This document shows positions 53,189-61,652 of a stretch of DNA of 64,000 nt, piece after piece. A program made the translations under genes and the position numbers. Every line of letters starts with the position of its first letter. The first letter of the stretch is position 1. Source of the stretch: Streptomyces sp. TP-A0874. Its GTDB lineage: Bacteria; Actinomycetota; Actinomycetes; Streptomycetales; Streptomycetaceae. The stretch is from assembly GCF_001748085.1 (NCBI RefSeq), contig NZ_BBZK01000004.1, positions 310,001-374,000 on the forward strand. Reading direction: 5' to 3'. A model generated the notes under the pieces. That model saw only the letters and a list, made by a program, of their open reading frames with translations. It ran no database searches and was not told where the DNA came from.

Positions 53189-53722
53189 GTGGCCGCACCG
53201 ACCTCCCACGATATCGAGCACCATCCCGATATCGCGGCTCTGCGGGCCCGCTCCGAGCGGGCGACTAGTAACCCGCCGGCGCAGTTCGTCGAGGCGCTGA
53301 GCCTACTGGCCGGCCTCTACCTGGCGGTCTCACCGTGGATTCGCGGCTTCAACGGCATGACGACGCTCACGGTGAACAACCTGATCACCGGCCTGGCGCT
53401 GGTCGCGTTCGCGATCGGCCTGGGGAGCAGCAGCGCCTACGAGCGCACCCACGGCATGTGCTGGGCCGCGGCCGGCATCGGCCTCTGGACTATCGCCGCA
53501 CCCTGGGTGGTGGTCGGAGCAGCGCACAACAGCACGACGATCATCAGCAACTCCGTCGTCGGTGGTTGCGCCGTGCTCCTGGCCCTCGCCACCGCGATAA
53601 TGGCGGCGTTCAGCCGGCGTCGCGGCCCGAGCCACGAGCGCGGTTCCGGCCGTGGTTACGAGAGCCGTGGTTATGAGAGCCGTGGTCACGGAGCCAGCGA
53701 GGGCTACGGCCGCAATCGCTGA
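53189..53722 (+). CDS. SPW-repeat membrane protein
   Basis: A 177-residue four-helix membrane protein of the SPW repeat family. The two repeats end in LYLAVSPWIRGF and GLWTIAAPWVVVG. A hydrophilic N-terminus of about 40 residues precedes the first helix, and the C-terminal tail is low-complexity (GRGYESRGYESRGHGASEGYG). I chose the GTG at 53189 because AAAAGGAGG lies eight bases upstream; an earlier in-frame GTG at 53180 overlaps that site. A SigB-like promoter (GTTT-15-GGCTAC) upstream suggests stress control, unproven. Function of the family is unknown. Confidence 0.85.
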   Translation: MAAPTSHDIEHHPDIAALRARSERATSNPPAQFVEALSLLAGLYLAVSPWIRGFNGMTTLTVNNLITGLALVAFAIGLGSSSAYERTHGMCWAAAGIGLWTIAAPWVVVGAAHNSTTIISNSVVGGCAVLLALATAIMAAFSRRRGPSHERGSGRGYESRGYESRGHGASEGYGRNR

Positions 53723-54101
53723 CTCCCGAGGCCGGAAGGAGACGGCCCGACAGGACACATCGAGCCACACTCGTGGGGACAGCGCCTCCGCGCTGTCCCC
53801 ACGGGCCTTCCCTGCCGCCGCAACCCCCTTCTCGGTCCCGGACTCTGGTGGTCCCGGGCGAATGCGACCCCAAGTCTGGGGGGCTCGTCCGGCCGCAGCG
53901 CACCGCGCCCACACTCGACCGTGGGCTCCCGGACCGGCACCGGCACCGGCACCGGCAGAGCGGACGCCGGGTACGGGGCGATCCACTGCGGAGCCGAGCG
54001 AGCACGCTGCGCTTCGAACCGTCCAGGGAATCGAGGGTGAAGAGCGCTCCGAAGCCCTGGTATCGTTGGGTCTGTCACCCGGGAAGCCGGGACGACCACC
54101 A
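53723..54101. other. Intergenic region with terminator and CACCGG repeats
   Basis: A strong hairpin lies at 53773-53802. Around 53935-53960 a CACCGG hexamer repeats head to tail about four times. The rest up to tRNA-Leu shows a TATCGT (about 54060) that could be the tRNA -10 box; no gene is visible. Confidence 0.5.
53773..53802 (+). terminator. Hairpin after the SPW-repeat gene
   Basis: Thirteen-base perfect arms (53773-53785 and 53790-53802) with a four-base loop. Confidence 0.75.
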
Positions 54102-54189
54102 GTCCGGGTGGCGGAATGGCAGACGCGCTAGCTTGAGGTGCTAGTGCCCTTTATCGGGCGTGGGGGTTCAAGTCCCCCCTCGGACACCA
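54102..54189 (+). tRNA. tRNA-Leu (GAG)
   Basis: An 88-base class II tRNA with a long variable arm (TGCCCTTTATCGGGCG). The anticodon loop TTGAGGT gives anticodon GAG, reading CTC/CTT. The acceptor GTCCGGG pairs with CTCGGAC with one G-T pair, and the CCA end is encoded. A T-rich terminator follows at once. Confidence 0.95.
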
Positions 54190-54194
54190 GCGAG

Positions 54195-54216
54195 ACCCCA
54201 CATTCGTGGGGTTTTC
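54195..54216 (+). terminator. Rho-independent terminator of tRNA-Leu
   Basis: ACCCCAC (54195-54201), ATTC, GTGGGG (54206-54211), then TTTT. It directly follows the tRNA. Confidence 0.8.
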
Positions 54217-54279
54217 TCCTTTTGGGGACCCGCCCCCGTGTTTGGGGGATCCGCTCCATCGCGCCGGCCCGGGCGGTCC

Positions 54280-54415
54280 CGTCAGCGAGTCTTACCGCGC
54301 CCCGAACTGCTACAAGGCGCAGTTGCTCGCAGCGGACGAAGCGTACGTCCGCAACTTCTGCGAAGCGTGTGGCTTCGCACCGCTGGCCCAGGGATCCCGC
54401 CGGTACCTCGCCTGA
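54280..54415 (+). pseudogene. Remnant of a GNAT N-acetyltransferase gene (C-terminal end)
   Basis: The stretch NCYKAQLLAADEAYVRN, then FCEACGFAPLAQGSRRYLA, reads like the last 40 residues of a GNAT acetyltransferase (strand 5, helix 4, the CGF turn and final strand). Upstream of about 54290 nothing matches the family and no start codon with a ribosome binding site is apparent. The TGA at 54413-54415 closes it. It looks like a decayed gene end next to tRNA-Leu, perhaps left by an integration or deletion. Confidence 0.55.
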
Positions 54416-54613
54416 GGCTGTCCCGCACGGGGGCGGTCGGCACCCACCGCGGCGCCTGGTGCCGGGACGGACGGTCCCGGACGTCGCCGTCAGCGTCCGC
54501 AACGGGACCCACCGTGAACGACTCCGGTCGTCCTCGGCGAGCCACGGGCCTCGCCACCACCGTGGACCGCACCGGCTCCCGGCGGGCGCGGCACGCAGAG
54601 GATCGGCCGTGTC

Positions 54614-54976
54614 CTACGGAGTGCCACGGCCGTCGAGGAGGCGAAACAGCACATCGGCCTCGGCGTGGAGCCGCGCGGCCCGGTCAGCGTGTGCGGGAGC
54701 CGTCAACCCCGCCGCGGCCGCCGTGCGTTCCGCGGCCTCGGCTCGCACGATCTCCACCACCTCGCACTCGCTCAGTTCCCGACGCGCCACCTCGGTGGCG
54801 CCTGCGCCGACCGGTGACTGTTCGAGGACCAGGCCGCGCACCCCGGCCTCGTCCACGGGCACCGCCTCCGCGTTGTCGAGCGCGGCGAGCGTCGCACGCA
54901 GGGCGCTCACCGCCGCTTTGTCGCGGGCGCGCATCGCTCCCGGGAGCGCTTGACGCATGCGGACACGTAGGGACAT
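54614..54976 (-). CDS. GatB/YqeY domain-containing protein
   Basis: A 120-residue protein of the YqeY family, related to the C-terminal domain of GatB that recognises tRNA. Residues 1-40 (LRVRMRQALPGAMRARDKAAVSALRATLAALDNAEA) and the RELSECEVVEIVRAEAAER helix are typical. It is shorter than usual (about 145-150 residues). ATG 54976 has no ribosome binding site but a TAGGGT -10 box (minus strand, 54983-54988) ends six bases before it, so it is probably leaderless. The role may be in tRNA amidotransfer quality control. Confidence 0.88.
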   Translation of the reverse strand: MSLRVRMRQALPGAMRARDKAAVSALRATLAALDNAEAVPVDEAGVRGLVLEQSPVGAGATEVARRELSECEVVEIVRAEAAERTAAAAGLTAPAHADRAARLHAEADVLFRLLDGRGTP

Positions 54977-55295
54977 GCCGGGACCCTACGGCCGTGCCGC
55001 TGGCCCGGCAACGGAGTATCTCCGCGCATGACCCGGTCGCCGCGGCGGGCTCCGTTCGTCCTGTCGCGGCGATAGCGTTGAGCGCCCGGACAACGACCCC
55101 TAAACGCACCCACAACCCCGACTGGTCGGTTGACGAGGATGGCACCGTGACGCTGGAGCCCGTCGCCCCGCCCGAGGGGTAGTAGCGGCCCGACAGGTTC
55201 CGCGCGGCCCAGCGGCGGCCGGTGGCGTCCATCCGGTGTGCCGCTCCGGCGGCCGGTGCGCCACCGGGGCAGTGCGCGCGGTCGCGCAGCTGCGG
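54977..55295. other. Intergenic region, possible microORF
   Basis: Besides a doubtful 34-codon frame at 55078-55182, I see no gene, repeat or strong hairpin here. Confidence 0.45.
55078..55182 (+). CDS. Possible microORF (34 aa)
   Basis: A TTG-initiated frame would give a peptide ending RTHNPDWSVDEDGTVTLEP and a short acidic/proline tail. Acidic and polar composition and a GATAGCGT upstream are the only hints. No ribosome binding site at proper distance is present. It may be chance; I list it because codon positions look Streptomyces-like (G or C at third positions). Confidence 0.25.
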   Translation: MSARTTTPKRTHNPDWSVDEDGTVTLEPVAPPEG

Positions 55296-56330
55296 TCAGC
55301 GGCGTCGGCGGAGGGATCGCAGATACGTGGCGGACCGCCGGGCTGTGCGCAACGGGTCCTCCGGCTGGTCGTGTTCGACGAGCCAGTGGTGTTCGGTGTG
55401 CCGGGAGAGCCTCTCCACTCCCCCGATGAAGCTCCGGTAGTCGATGTCCCCGTCCCCGACGTCGACCATCCGGTAGCCGTCGCTCGCGGTCTCGTCGTGC
55501 TCGCCGTCCTTGACGTGGAAGAGCGGGTAGCGGTGCGGCGCCCTGAGTACGTAGTCGATCGGCTCGAAGGGGGCCGGCAGACCGTCGGGGCGGACGCTGT
55601 AACGGTACTGCCCGCAGTACGCCCAGTAGATGTCCATCTCCAGGTAGACCAGCTCGGGGTCGGTCTCGGCGAGCAGCACGTCGTAGAGGCGGACGTCCGG
55701 CCGGTCCGAGGCGAAGGAGAACTCCTCGGTGTGGTTGTGCTGGTAGAACTTCATACCGCGCTCCCGGGCGGCTGCCCCGTAGGTGTTGAACTCCTCGGCG
55801 GCTCGTTTCCAGGCGTCGACGGTGTCGCCGTAGCGGAAGGGTGCGCTGGCGGTGCCGATATGCCGCAGCCCCAGCTCCTCGGCGTCGTCGAGGACCTGCT
55901 GGAGCCGGCCGGCGAAGGTGTAGGCGTCGGGGTCGTCGGAGTAGTAGCCGACGTGGCTGCCGATGCCGCGCAGCCCGTTGTCACGGGCGAGCCGCCGCAG
56001 TTGGCGGAGGGTGATCTCGCCCCCCGCCCCCTGGGTGTAGCCGGCGTACTCGATTTCGTCGTAGCCGTACCGGCTGAGGTGTTCGAAGACGGGGCCGAAG
56101 CCGATCGAGGCGATCTGGTCGCGCAGTGTGTAGAGCTGGATGCCGAGCCGGCCCGGGGGCAGCAGCGGACCGCCGGGGCGGTGGCGGCCGGGGGCGGCGC
56201 CCGACGCGGTGTCCAGGGCGGCGGCCGGGCCGGCGGCGGCACCGACCAACGCGGCGGCGGTGGCGCCGGCCGCGACCCCGAGGAAGGCGCGGCGGCGGAG
56301 TATGCGGTCGAGTTCGGGATGGTTCCTCAT
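55296..56330 (-). CDS. Tat-exported sugar-phosphate isomerase/epimerase-like TIM-barrel protein
   Basis: A 344-residue protein of the xylose-isomerase-like TIM-barrel superfamily. A twin-arginine signal RRRAFLG with a long hydrophobic stretch (GVAAGATAAALVGAAAG) and AxA site covers residues 10-40, so it is exported folded. The barrel has GIQLYTLRDQI, NHTEEF (metal His/Glu), VYLEMDIYWAYCGQ and FHVKDGEHDE, suggesting a divalent-metal site. ATG 56330 has AGGAG upstream, 58 bases after the EboF-like gene. It is the last gene of the Ebo-type operon and may act on the exported metabolite; inference from position. Confidence 0.88.
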   Translation of the reverse strand: MRNHPELDRILRRRAFLGVAAGATAAALVGAAAGPAAALDTASGAAPGRHRPGGPLLPPGRLGIQLYTLRDQIASIGFGPVFEHLSRYGYDEIEYAGYTQGAGGEITLRQLRRLARDNGLRGIGSHVGYYSDDPDAYTFAGRLQQVLDDAEELGLRHIGTASAPFRYGDTVDAWKRAAEEFNTYGAAARERGMKFYQHNHTEEFSFASDRPDVRLYDVLLAETDPELVYLEMDIYWAYCGQYRYSVRPDGLPAPFEPIDYVLRAPHRYPLFHVKDGEHDETASDGYRMVDVGDGDIDYRSFIGGVERLSRHTEHHWLVEHDQPEDPLRTARRSATYLRSLRRRR

Positions 56331-56388
56331 GGGTGCTCCTGGGAGGCGGGGCGGTCTGGTCTGGTGCTGGTGGCGGGACTCGGCCGGC

Positions 56389-57828
56389 TCACTGGAGTCC
56401 GGCGAGGCGAAGCAGGAGGGGTTTGACGTCGGTGGCGGCGATCGGTCCGGACCCGTCGAGTGCGTCGGGGCGGGAGCAGATCAGCAGCGGCCCCTCGTCC
56501 GGGTCCGCCGGGAGGCGCCCGTGGCTGCCGCGGACCGGCGACGGGTCCAGGGGCACTACGGCCATGCGGTAGCGCAGGCCGAGCTTCTTCCGGGCCAGGG
56601 CTCCGGCGGCGCGCAGGCGCACGTACGGGTCCCGGGGGTCCATGAACAGCTCGACCGGGTCGTAGCCGGGCTTCCGGTGGATCTCGACGAGTTGGGCGAA
56701 GTCGGGGGCCCGGGCGTCGTCGAGCCAGTAGTAGTAGGTGAACCAGGCGTCCGGTTCGGCGACGGCGACGAGCTCCCCGGAGCGCGGGTGGTCGAGCCCG
56801 TGGGTCTTCTTCCCGCGGTCGTCCAGGAGTTCGGCGATGCCGTCGAGTTCGGAGAGCGCCTCCTGGACGGCTCGTAGCTCGCCGGGGCGGTCGGGGTGGC
56901 GGAGGTAGACGTGGGCGATCTGGTGGTCGGCGACGGCGAAGGCGCGGGAGGCACCGGGGTCCAGGTATTCCATGCCGTCCTGGGTGTGTACTTCGAGCAG
57001 TCCGGCGCGGCGCAGTGCGCGGTTGATGTCCACGGCCCGGCTGACCCGAGTGATGCCGTACTCGGACAGTACGACGACGGTGGCGCGGGTGGCGCGGGCG
57101 TCGTCGAGCAGCGGGCCGAGCGCGGTGTCCAGGTCGCGCGCGGCGGCGTGTGAGCGCGGGTCGTCCGGCCCGTACCGCTGGAGGTCGTAGTCGAGGTGCG
57201 GGAGGTAGCAGAGGGTCAGGTCGGTGGGGCGGGTCCGCATGATGTGGCGGGTCGCGTCGATGACCCACTGGGAGGAGGCCAGGTCGGCCCCGGGGCCCCA
57301 GAAGTGGAAGAGGGGGAAGGTGCCGAACTCCGCTGTCAGCTCGTCGTGGAGGTCGGCGGGCCGGGTGTAGCAGTCCGGTTCCTTGCGGCCGTCGGCGTAG
57401 TAGACGGGGCGGGGGGTGACCGTGATGTCGGTGTCCGAGCCCATCGCGTACCACCAGCAGATGTTGGCGACGCTGTATCCGGGGTGGACCCTGCGGGCCG
57501 CGTCCCACAGTTTGTCGCCGCCCACCAGGCCGTTGTGCTGGCGCCAGAGGAACACCTCGCCGAGTTCGCGGAAGTACCAGCCGTTGCCGACGATGCCGTG
57601 CTCGGCGGGTGGGGCTCCGGTGAGGAAGGTGGACTGGGCGGCGCAGGTCACCGCGGGCAGCACGGTGCCCAGCGGGGCGTGCGCGCCGGAGTCGGCGAGT
57701 GCGCGCAGCTGAGGCATGTGGCGCAGCAGGCGCGGGGTGAGGCCGACGACGTCGAGCACCAGCAGCCGGCGCGGAGCGGCAGGACGCCGGCCGGGGGCGG
57801 TGGGCGGGGGGGTGGAGCGGCTGGTCAC
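56389..57828 (-). CDS. eboF: Alkaline phosphatase/nucleotide pyrophosphatase-fold phosphodiesterase (EboF-like)
   Basis: A 479-residue type I phosphodiesterase-fold protein. The nucleophile-type Thr is in AVTCAAQSTFLTG (about residue 62). LVLDVVGLTP holds the first metal Asp, and YLPHLDYDLQRYG plus VVLSEYGITRVS are later metal-ligand blocks. There is no signal peptide. The Ebo cluster (known from cyanobacteria, pseudomonads and eustigmatophyte plastids) contains an alkaline-phosphatase-fold member, EboF. GTG 57828 overlaps the EboE stop by four bases. Substrate unknown; it could remove a phosphate or phosphodiester from the transported metabolite. Confidence 0.87.
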   Translation of the reverse strand: MTSRSTPPPTAPGRRPAAPRRLLVLDVVGLTPRLLRHMPQLRALADSGAHAPLGTVLPAVTCAAQSTFLTGAPPAEHGIVGNGWYFRELGEVFLWRQHNGLVGGDKLWDAARRVHPGYSVANICWWYAMGSDTDITVTPRPVYYADGRKEPDCYTRPADLHDELTAEFGTFPLFHFWGPGADLASSQWVIDATRHIMRTRPTDLTLCYLPHLDYDLQRYGPDDPRSHAAARDLDTALGPLLDDARATRATVVVLSEYGITRVSRAVDINRALRRAGLLEVHTQDGMEYLDPGASRAFAVADHQIAHVYLRHPDRPGELRAVQEALSELDGIAELLDDRGKKTHGLDHPRSGELVAVAEPDAWFTYYYWLDDARAPDFAQLVEIHRKPGYDPVELFMDPRDPYVRLRAAGALARKKLGLRYRMAVVPLDPSPVRGSHGRLPADPDEGPLLICSRPDALDGSGPIAATDVKPLLLRLAGLQ

Positions 57829-59003
57829 GGCAGCTCCTTCAGGCCGAGATCGGTGAGGAGTTCGCGGGCGAGGGAGAGCTCGGCGGCGATGCCGTCGGCG
57901 AGTTGGCCGCGGTTGCGGGGGCGGAGTTCGGTCGGGAGCGCCTGCCAGGTGTAGGTCTCGACTTCGAGGTGGTGGGTGAGCGGCTGCTGCCCGCCGACGA
58001 GGTGGCCGAGGGTTTCGCGGAGTACCGGGAGGGTGGAGGAGAGCGGCGGGGAGAGGGGCGCGTGGAGCGGTACGTGGAGGTGTACGCGCCAGGGCTCGGC
58101 GTCAGGGAGGACGCCGCCCGCGAGGGCTTCGTCGAGGTCGTCGGTGCCGAGTACGCCGGTCGCGGTGCGGGTCCGGGTCTGGTGCAGGAAACGCGGCTCC
58201 GCGAAGGCCGCGAGCGCTTCCCGTACCCGCGGTTCGCCGGGGGTCGGCGCGTGCAGGGCGGCCGAGAGCTGTGCCTTGACCACCGGGACTCCGGCCGTGG
58301 TGAGGCCGTCGACGGCGGTGCGGGGGTCCTCGAACTCCGTGGCGAGGTGGCAGGTGTCGACGCAGACGCCGATCCGTTCGGCGGGGGGCGCGGCCGGGCC
58401 GGTGAGGGCGGTGACGGCGTCGGCCGTGGTGGCGACGGCGCAGCCGGGCTCGGGTTCGAGGCCGACGCGGACGGAGCGGCCGGTCAGCTCCTGGAGTGCG
58501 TCCAGCCGCCTGGCCAGGGCGCGCAGGGCGGCGCCGGCGGTCTCGGTCCCGCCGCCGCCCAGGCGGGTGCGCCAGGCGAGGGGGAGCGTGGAGATGGTGC
58601 CCTCGGCGGCGTCGTCCGGCAGCAGGCCGGTCAGCAGCCGGGCGAGGTCGGTGGTGTGCTCCAGGCGTTCGGGCTCGGTCCAGTCCGGCCGGTAGACGCG
58701 GTGTTTGACGCGTTGGTCGCCGAACCCCCGGTAGGGGAACCCGTTGAGGGTGACCACCTCCAGGCCTCGGCGGTCGAGGTCCGCCCGGAGGGCACGGAGT
58801 TCGGCGGGGTCGGCGATCAGTGCTCGGGCGGCGTCCCGGGCGAGCCAGAGTCCGATGCCGAGGCGGTCGCGGCCGAGTCTGCGGCGTACCGGCTCGGCGT
58901 GTTCGCGCAGTTGCCTGCGGACTCCGGCGAGGTCTTCGGCGGGGTGGACGTTGGTGCAGTAGGCGAGGTGGACGGTGGAGCCGTCCGGGTGCCGGAAGCG
59001 CAT
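57825..59003 (-). CDS. eboE: Metabolite traffic protein EboE
   Basis: A 392-residue TIM-barrel protein. Family marks include HLAYCTNVHPAEDLAGV at the N-terminus, LGIGLWLARDAA, VVTLNGFPYRGF (about residue 90), EPEPGCAVATT and GVCVDTCHLATEFEDP (about 220), HLHVPLHAPL and HLEVETYTWQALP near the end. EboE is the most specific marker of the cluster. The mechanism is unknown; the family has been linked to moving a lipid- or sugar-bound precursor to the periplasm in cyanobacteria (scytonemin monomer). ATG 59003 lies 10 bases after the TatD gene stop. Conservation of all blocks argues for function. Confidence 0.9.
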   Translation of the reverse strand: MRFRHPDGSTVHLAYCTNVHPAEDLAGVRRQLREHAEPVRRRLGRDRLGIGLWLARDAARALIADPAELRALRADLDRRGLEVVTLNGFPYRGFGDQRVKHRVYRPDWTEPERLEHTTDLARLLTGLLPDDAAEGTISTLPLAWRTRLGGGGTETAGAALRALARRLDALQELTGRSVRVGLEPEPGCAVATTADAVTALTGPAAPPAERIGVCVDTCHLATEFEDPRTAVDGLTTAGVPVVKAQLSAALHAPTPGEPRVREALAAFAEPRFLHQTRTRTATGVLGTDDLDEALAGGVLPDAEPWRVHLHVPLHAPLSPPLSSTLPVLRETLGHLVGGQQPLTHHLEVETYTWQALPTELRPRNRGQLADGIAAELSLARELLTDLGLKELP

Positions 59004-59013
59004 GCCTTCCCCG

Positions 59014-59895
59014 TCACCCCCGTCCGGCTTCGGGTCCGGCGGCGGGTGCGCCGCGCAGGATGGAGTTGCCTTCGTGGGTGGCGCTCTGGTCGGCCGGCGC
59101 GATGTCGAGGTCGAGGCGGCCGCTGAGCCCGTAGAAGGCGACCGGGTTCCGCCAGAGCACCTGGTCGACGTCGTCCTCGTCGAAGCCGGCCGCCAGCATC
59201 GCCTCGCCGACGTGCCGGGTCTCCAGGGGGTCGCTGCGCCCCCAGTCGGCGGCGGAGTTGACCAGCATCCGTTCGGTGCCGTGTTCGCGGAGGATCCGCA
59301 CCATCCGCTCCGGGTCCATCTTGGTGTCGGGATAGATGGAGAAACCGAGCCAGCAGCCGCTGTCGGCGGCTTCGCGCACCGTGGTCTCGTTGAGGTGGTC
59401 GAGTACGACGTACCCCGCTGGCAGGTCGGACTCGTTCAGCACGTCGATGGTGCGGGATAGTCCGGCGGCCTTGTCCCGGTGGGGGGTGTGGACCAGGGCC
59501 GGCAGGTCGTGGTCGGCGGCGAGTTGGAGCTGTGCGGCGAGGGCGGTGTCCTCGGCGGGGGTCATCGAGTCGTAGCCGATCTCTCCGACGGCGACGACCG
59601 AGTCCTTGACGAGGTAGCGGGGCAGTTCGTCGAGGACGGGGACGCACCGCGGGTCGTTGGCCTCCTTGGGGTTGAGCGCGATGGTGCAGTGGTGGGCGAT
59701 ACCGTGCTGGGCGGCCCGGAAGGGCTCCCAGCCGAGGAGGGCGTCGAAGTAGTCGTAGAAGCTGGCGGGCGCGGTTCGGGGCTGCCCAAGCCAGAAGGCC
59801 GGCTCGACGAGCGCGCGGACGCCGGCGGCGTACATGGCCTCGTAGTCGGCGGTGGTGCGGGAGGTCATGTGGATGTGCGGGTCGAAGATGCGCAT
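59014..59895 (-). CDS. eboB: TatD family metal-dependent hydrolase (EboB-like)
   Basis: A 293-residue TIM-barrel hydrolase. It has FDPHIHMTSRT (first two metal His, residues 4-9), VAVGEIGYDSM (Glu ligand, about residue 115), LVHTPHRDKA (His, about 150) and LVNSAADWG (Asp, about 235). Canonical TatD DNases show HxH, E, H, H, D; all except the later His are easily found. EboB proteins are distinct from real TatD. ATG 59895 lies three bases from the EboA stop. The substrate in the Ebo pathway is unknown. Confidence 0.88.
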   Translation of the reverse strand: MRIFDPHIHMTSRTTADYEAMYAAGVRALVEPAFWLGQPRTAPASFYDYFDALLGWEPFRAAQHGIAHHCTIALNPKEANDPRCVPVLDELPRYLVKDSVVAVGEIGYDSMTPAEDTALAAQLQLAADHDLPALVHTPHRDKAAGLSRTIDVLNESDLPAGYVVLDHLNETTVREAADSGCWLGFSIYPDTKMDPERMVRILREHGTERMLVNSAADWGRSDPLETRHVGEAMLAAGFDEDDVDQVLWRNPVAFYGLSGRLDLDIAPADQSATHEGNSILRGAPAAGPEAGRG

Positions 59896-59898
59896 CAG

Positions 59899-60693
59899 CT
59901 AGCTCTCCTGGGGTCCGGTGCCGGGGGCGGACGGATGGTGCGCGGGGCTGCCGTCCGGGGCGGCGGTGGGGGGAAGGGGGGAGCCTTCGGGATGGCCCGT
60001 GGTGCCGGTGCTGGCCAGCACGAGGTACAGGTCCTCGGGCACCTGCCGGCCGGCGGCGGTGCGTTCGCGGGCGTAGTCCTCGAGCATCCGGGCGAGTTCG
60101 CCGTCGTCTGCCGCCCGCCGGTCCAGCTCGGCGACGGAGCTCACCGGGACTCCGGTGAACAGGCACTTCAGTACGGCGTGCCGCCAGCTGTGTGGGGGGA
60201 GGTGCCGGGCCGCGTACGGGCCGACGGCCGCGGCCACCAGCCGGGTGTCGTTGGCCCGGAGGGCGTCCTCGACCAGTGGTACGGCGGCTGCTCCGAGGCC
60301 GGGAAGGTACGGGAGGGCGCGCAGCACGGCCCGCCGCTCCGCAGCCGTGCCGCGCTCGTAGAGCAGGGCGAGGGTGGCGTGGTCGGCTTGTGCGGCGCAC
60401 AGTAGGAGGATCCGGGCGTCGTCGGCGGGTTCGGCCGCCGGGGCGGCGGGGGCCGGGCGTTGGTCGGCGGCCTCCGGCGGTTCGGCCAGCGCCTTGCGGC
60501 CGCAGTGCCGGCCGGCGGCGGCGAACCGCATCTGCCAGGGGGGCAGCGGGGCCCGCCGGCCGGTGCCCGCCTCCTGCGAAGGGCTGGCGGCGCGCGCCAG
60601 GGCGAGCGCCTCGTCCAGCCAGGCGCTTGCGGCCGGGTTGAGGCGGGCGCGCAGCGCCGCCTCCAGGGCCGCGCTGGTCGGGGTCTCGATCAC
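59899..60693 (-). CDS. eboA: EboA domain-containing protein
   Basis: A 264-residue protein of the EboA family. The block RRAVLRALPYLPGLGAAAVPLVEDALRANDTRLVAAAVGPYAARHLP (about residue 130) and HAVLKCLFTGVPVSSVAELDRRA (about 185) are conserved, and the protein resembles a helical repeat scaffold. Ala/Pro-rich linkers lie at both ends. GTG 60693 follows GGAGGAGG by six bases, and its first bases overlap the isomerase stop. Biochemical role unknown; as part of Ebo it presumably acts with EboB and EboE. Confidence 0.87.
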   Translation of the reverse strand: MIETPTSAALEAALRARLNPAASAWLDEALALARAASPSQEAGTGRRAPLPPWQMRFAAAGRHCGRKALAEPPEAADQRPAPAAPAAEPADDARILLLCAAQADHATLALLYERGTAAERRAVLRALPYLPGLGAAAVPLVEDALRANDTRLVAAAVGPYAARHLPPHSWRHAVLKCLFTGVPVSSVAELDRRAADDGELARMLEDYARERTAAGRQVPEDLYLVLASTGTTGHPEGSPLPPTAAPDGSPAHHPSAPGTGPQES

Positions 60694-61652
60694 CTGATAC
60701 CTCCTCCGGGTGGTCGCGTGAGGGTGCGGCCGCGGTGGACGCGGTGGCGGTGCTCGGGTCCCTCGGCGGGGATGCCTGCCTGACCGGCGGCGGTCCGCAG
60801 GAAGTGCAGTGAATCGGCGGCCAGGGCCGGTCCGGCGTGGGAGTGCCTGGGCAGTTCGACGCTGACCAGCCCGCGGTAGCCGACGTCGTGGAGGGCCTGG
60901 AGCACCGGGGGGAAGTCGATCTCGCCGGCGCCGAACGGCAGGTGCTCGTGGACTCCTCGCCGCATGTCCTCGATCTGCACGTGCCGCAGCCAGGGCGCCG
61001 CCTGCCGCACGCACTCGGCGGGCGGCAGGGGTTCCAGGCACTGGCAGTGGCCGATGTCGAGGGTGAGGCCGAGAGGTTCGGGGCTGCCGAGGAGCTCCCG
61101 CAGGCGGTGGAAGCCCGGGAGGTCGGCGAGGAGGTGGCCGGGCTCGGGTTCGACGGCCAGCGGCACGCCCGCCGCGCCGGCGGCGTCGATCACCGGTTCC
61201 AGGGACCGGGCCAGCCGCTGCCAGGCGGTGTCCTCGGGCACCCCGGCGGGGATCCGACCGCTGAAGCAGTGCACGGCGTGGGCGCCCAGATCGGCGGCGA
61301 CTTCGACGGCGGTCGACAGCAGGCCGCTCCGGCGGGCCCTGGCGTCGGGATCGGGGTCGAGGAGGGTGGGGTGGTGTTTGCGTCGCGGGTCCAGTACGTA
61401 GCGGGCTCCGGTCTCGACGGCGAGGCCGAGGCCGAGGCGGTCGAGTCGCCGGCCGATCCGGCGGGTCCGGGTGGCCAGTCCGGGGGCCAGGGGGTCGAGG
61501 TGCATGTGGTCGAGCGTCAGCCCGACCCCGTCATAGCCGAGTTCGGCCAGCAGGTCGAGGGCTTCCTCGACCCTCAGGTCGGTCAGGCCGTTGGTGCCGT
61601 ACCCGAAGCGCAGCGCGGGGCTCGGACGCGTCGGGCCGGATCGCGGTGTCAT
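60690..61652 (-). CDS. Xylose-isomerase-like TIM-barrel protein (sugar phosphate isomerase/epimerase family)
   Basis: A 320-residue cytoplasmic protein. RFGYGTNGLTD, YDGVGLTLDHMHLDPLAP, VEPEPGH and LTLDIGHCQCLEPLPP (metal Glu/Asp/His), HVQIEDMRRGVHEHLPFGAGEIDF are typical of the AP_endonuc_2/xylose isomerase barrel. Not a member of the standard six Ebo genes, but it overlaps the UbiA-like stop and the EboA start, so it belongs to the operon. It may isomerise the product of the inositol-phosphate-synthase homologue. ATG 61652 has GGGAGGG upstream. Confidence 0.87.
   Translation of the reverse strand: MTPRSGPTRPSPALRFGYGTNGLTDLRVEEALDLLAELGYDGVGLTLDHMHLDPLAPGLATRTRRIGRRLDRLGLGLAVETGARYVLDPRRKHHPTLLDPDPDARARRSGLLSTAVEVAADLGAHAVHCFSGRIPAGVPEDTAWQRLARSLEPVIDAAGAAGVPLAVEPEPGHLLADLPGFHRLRELLGSPEPLGLTLDIGHCQCLEPLPPAECVRQAAPWLRHVQIEDMRRGVHEHLPFGAGEIDFPPVLQALHDVGYRGLVSVELPRHSHAGPALAADSLHFLRTAAGQAGIPAEGPEHRHRVHRGRTLTRPPGGGIR

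Noticed and set aside
54416..54445. GGCTGTCCCGCA near the GNAT remnant as a fourth mobile element end
   Set aside because: Only about 12 bases match the terminal repeat of copy C and no partner end is present.
54160..55182. A 340-codon plus-strand frame covering tRNA-Leu, the GNAT remnant and the antisense of the YqeY gene
   Set aside because: It runs through the tRNA and opposite a real gene; only its last 34 codons are kept as a doubtful microORF.
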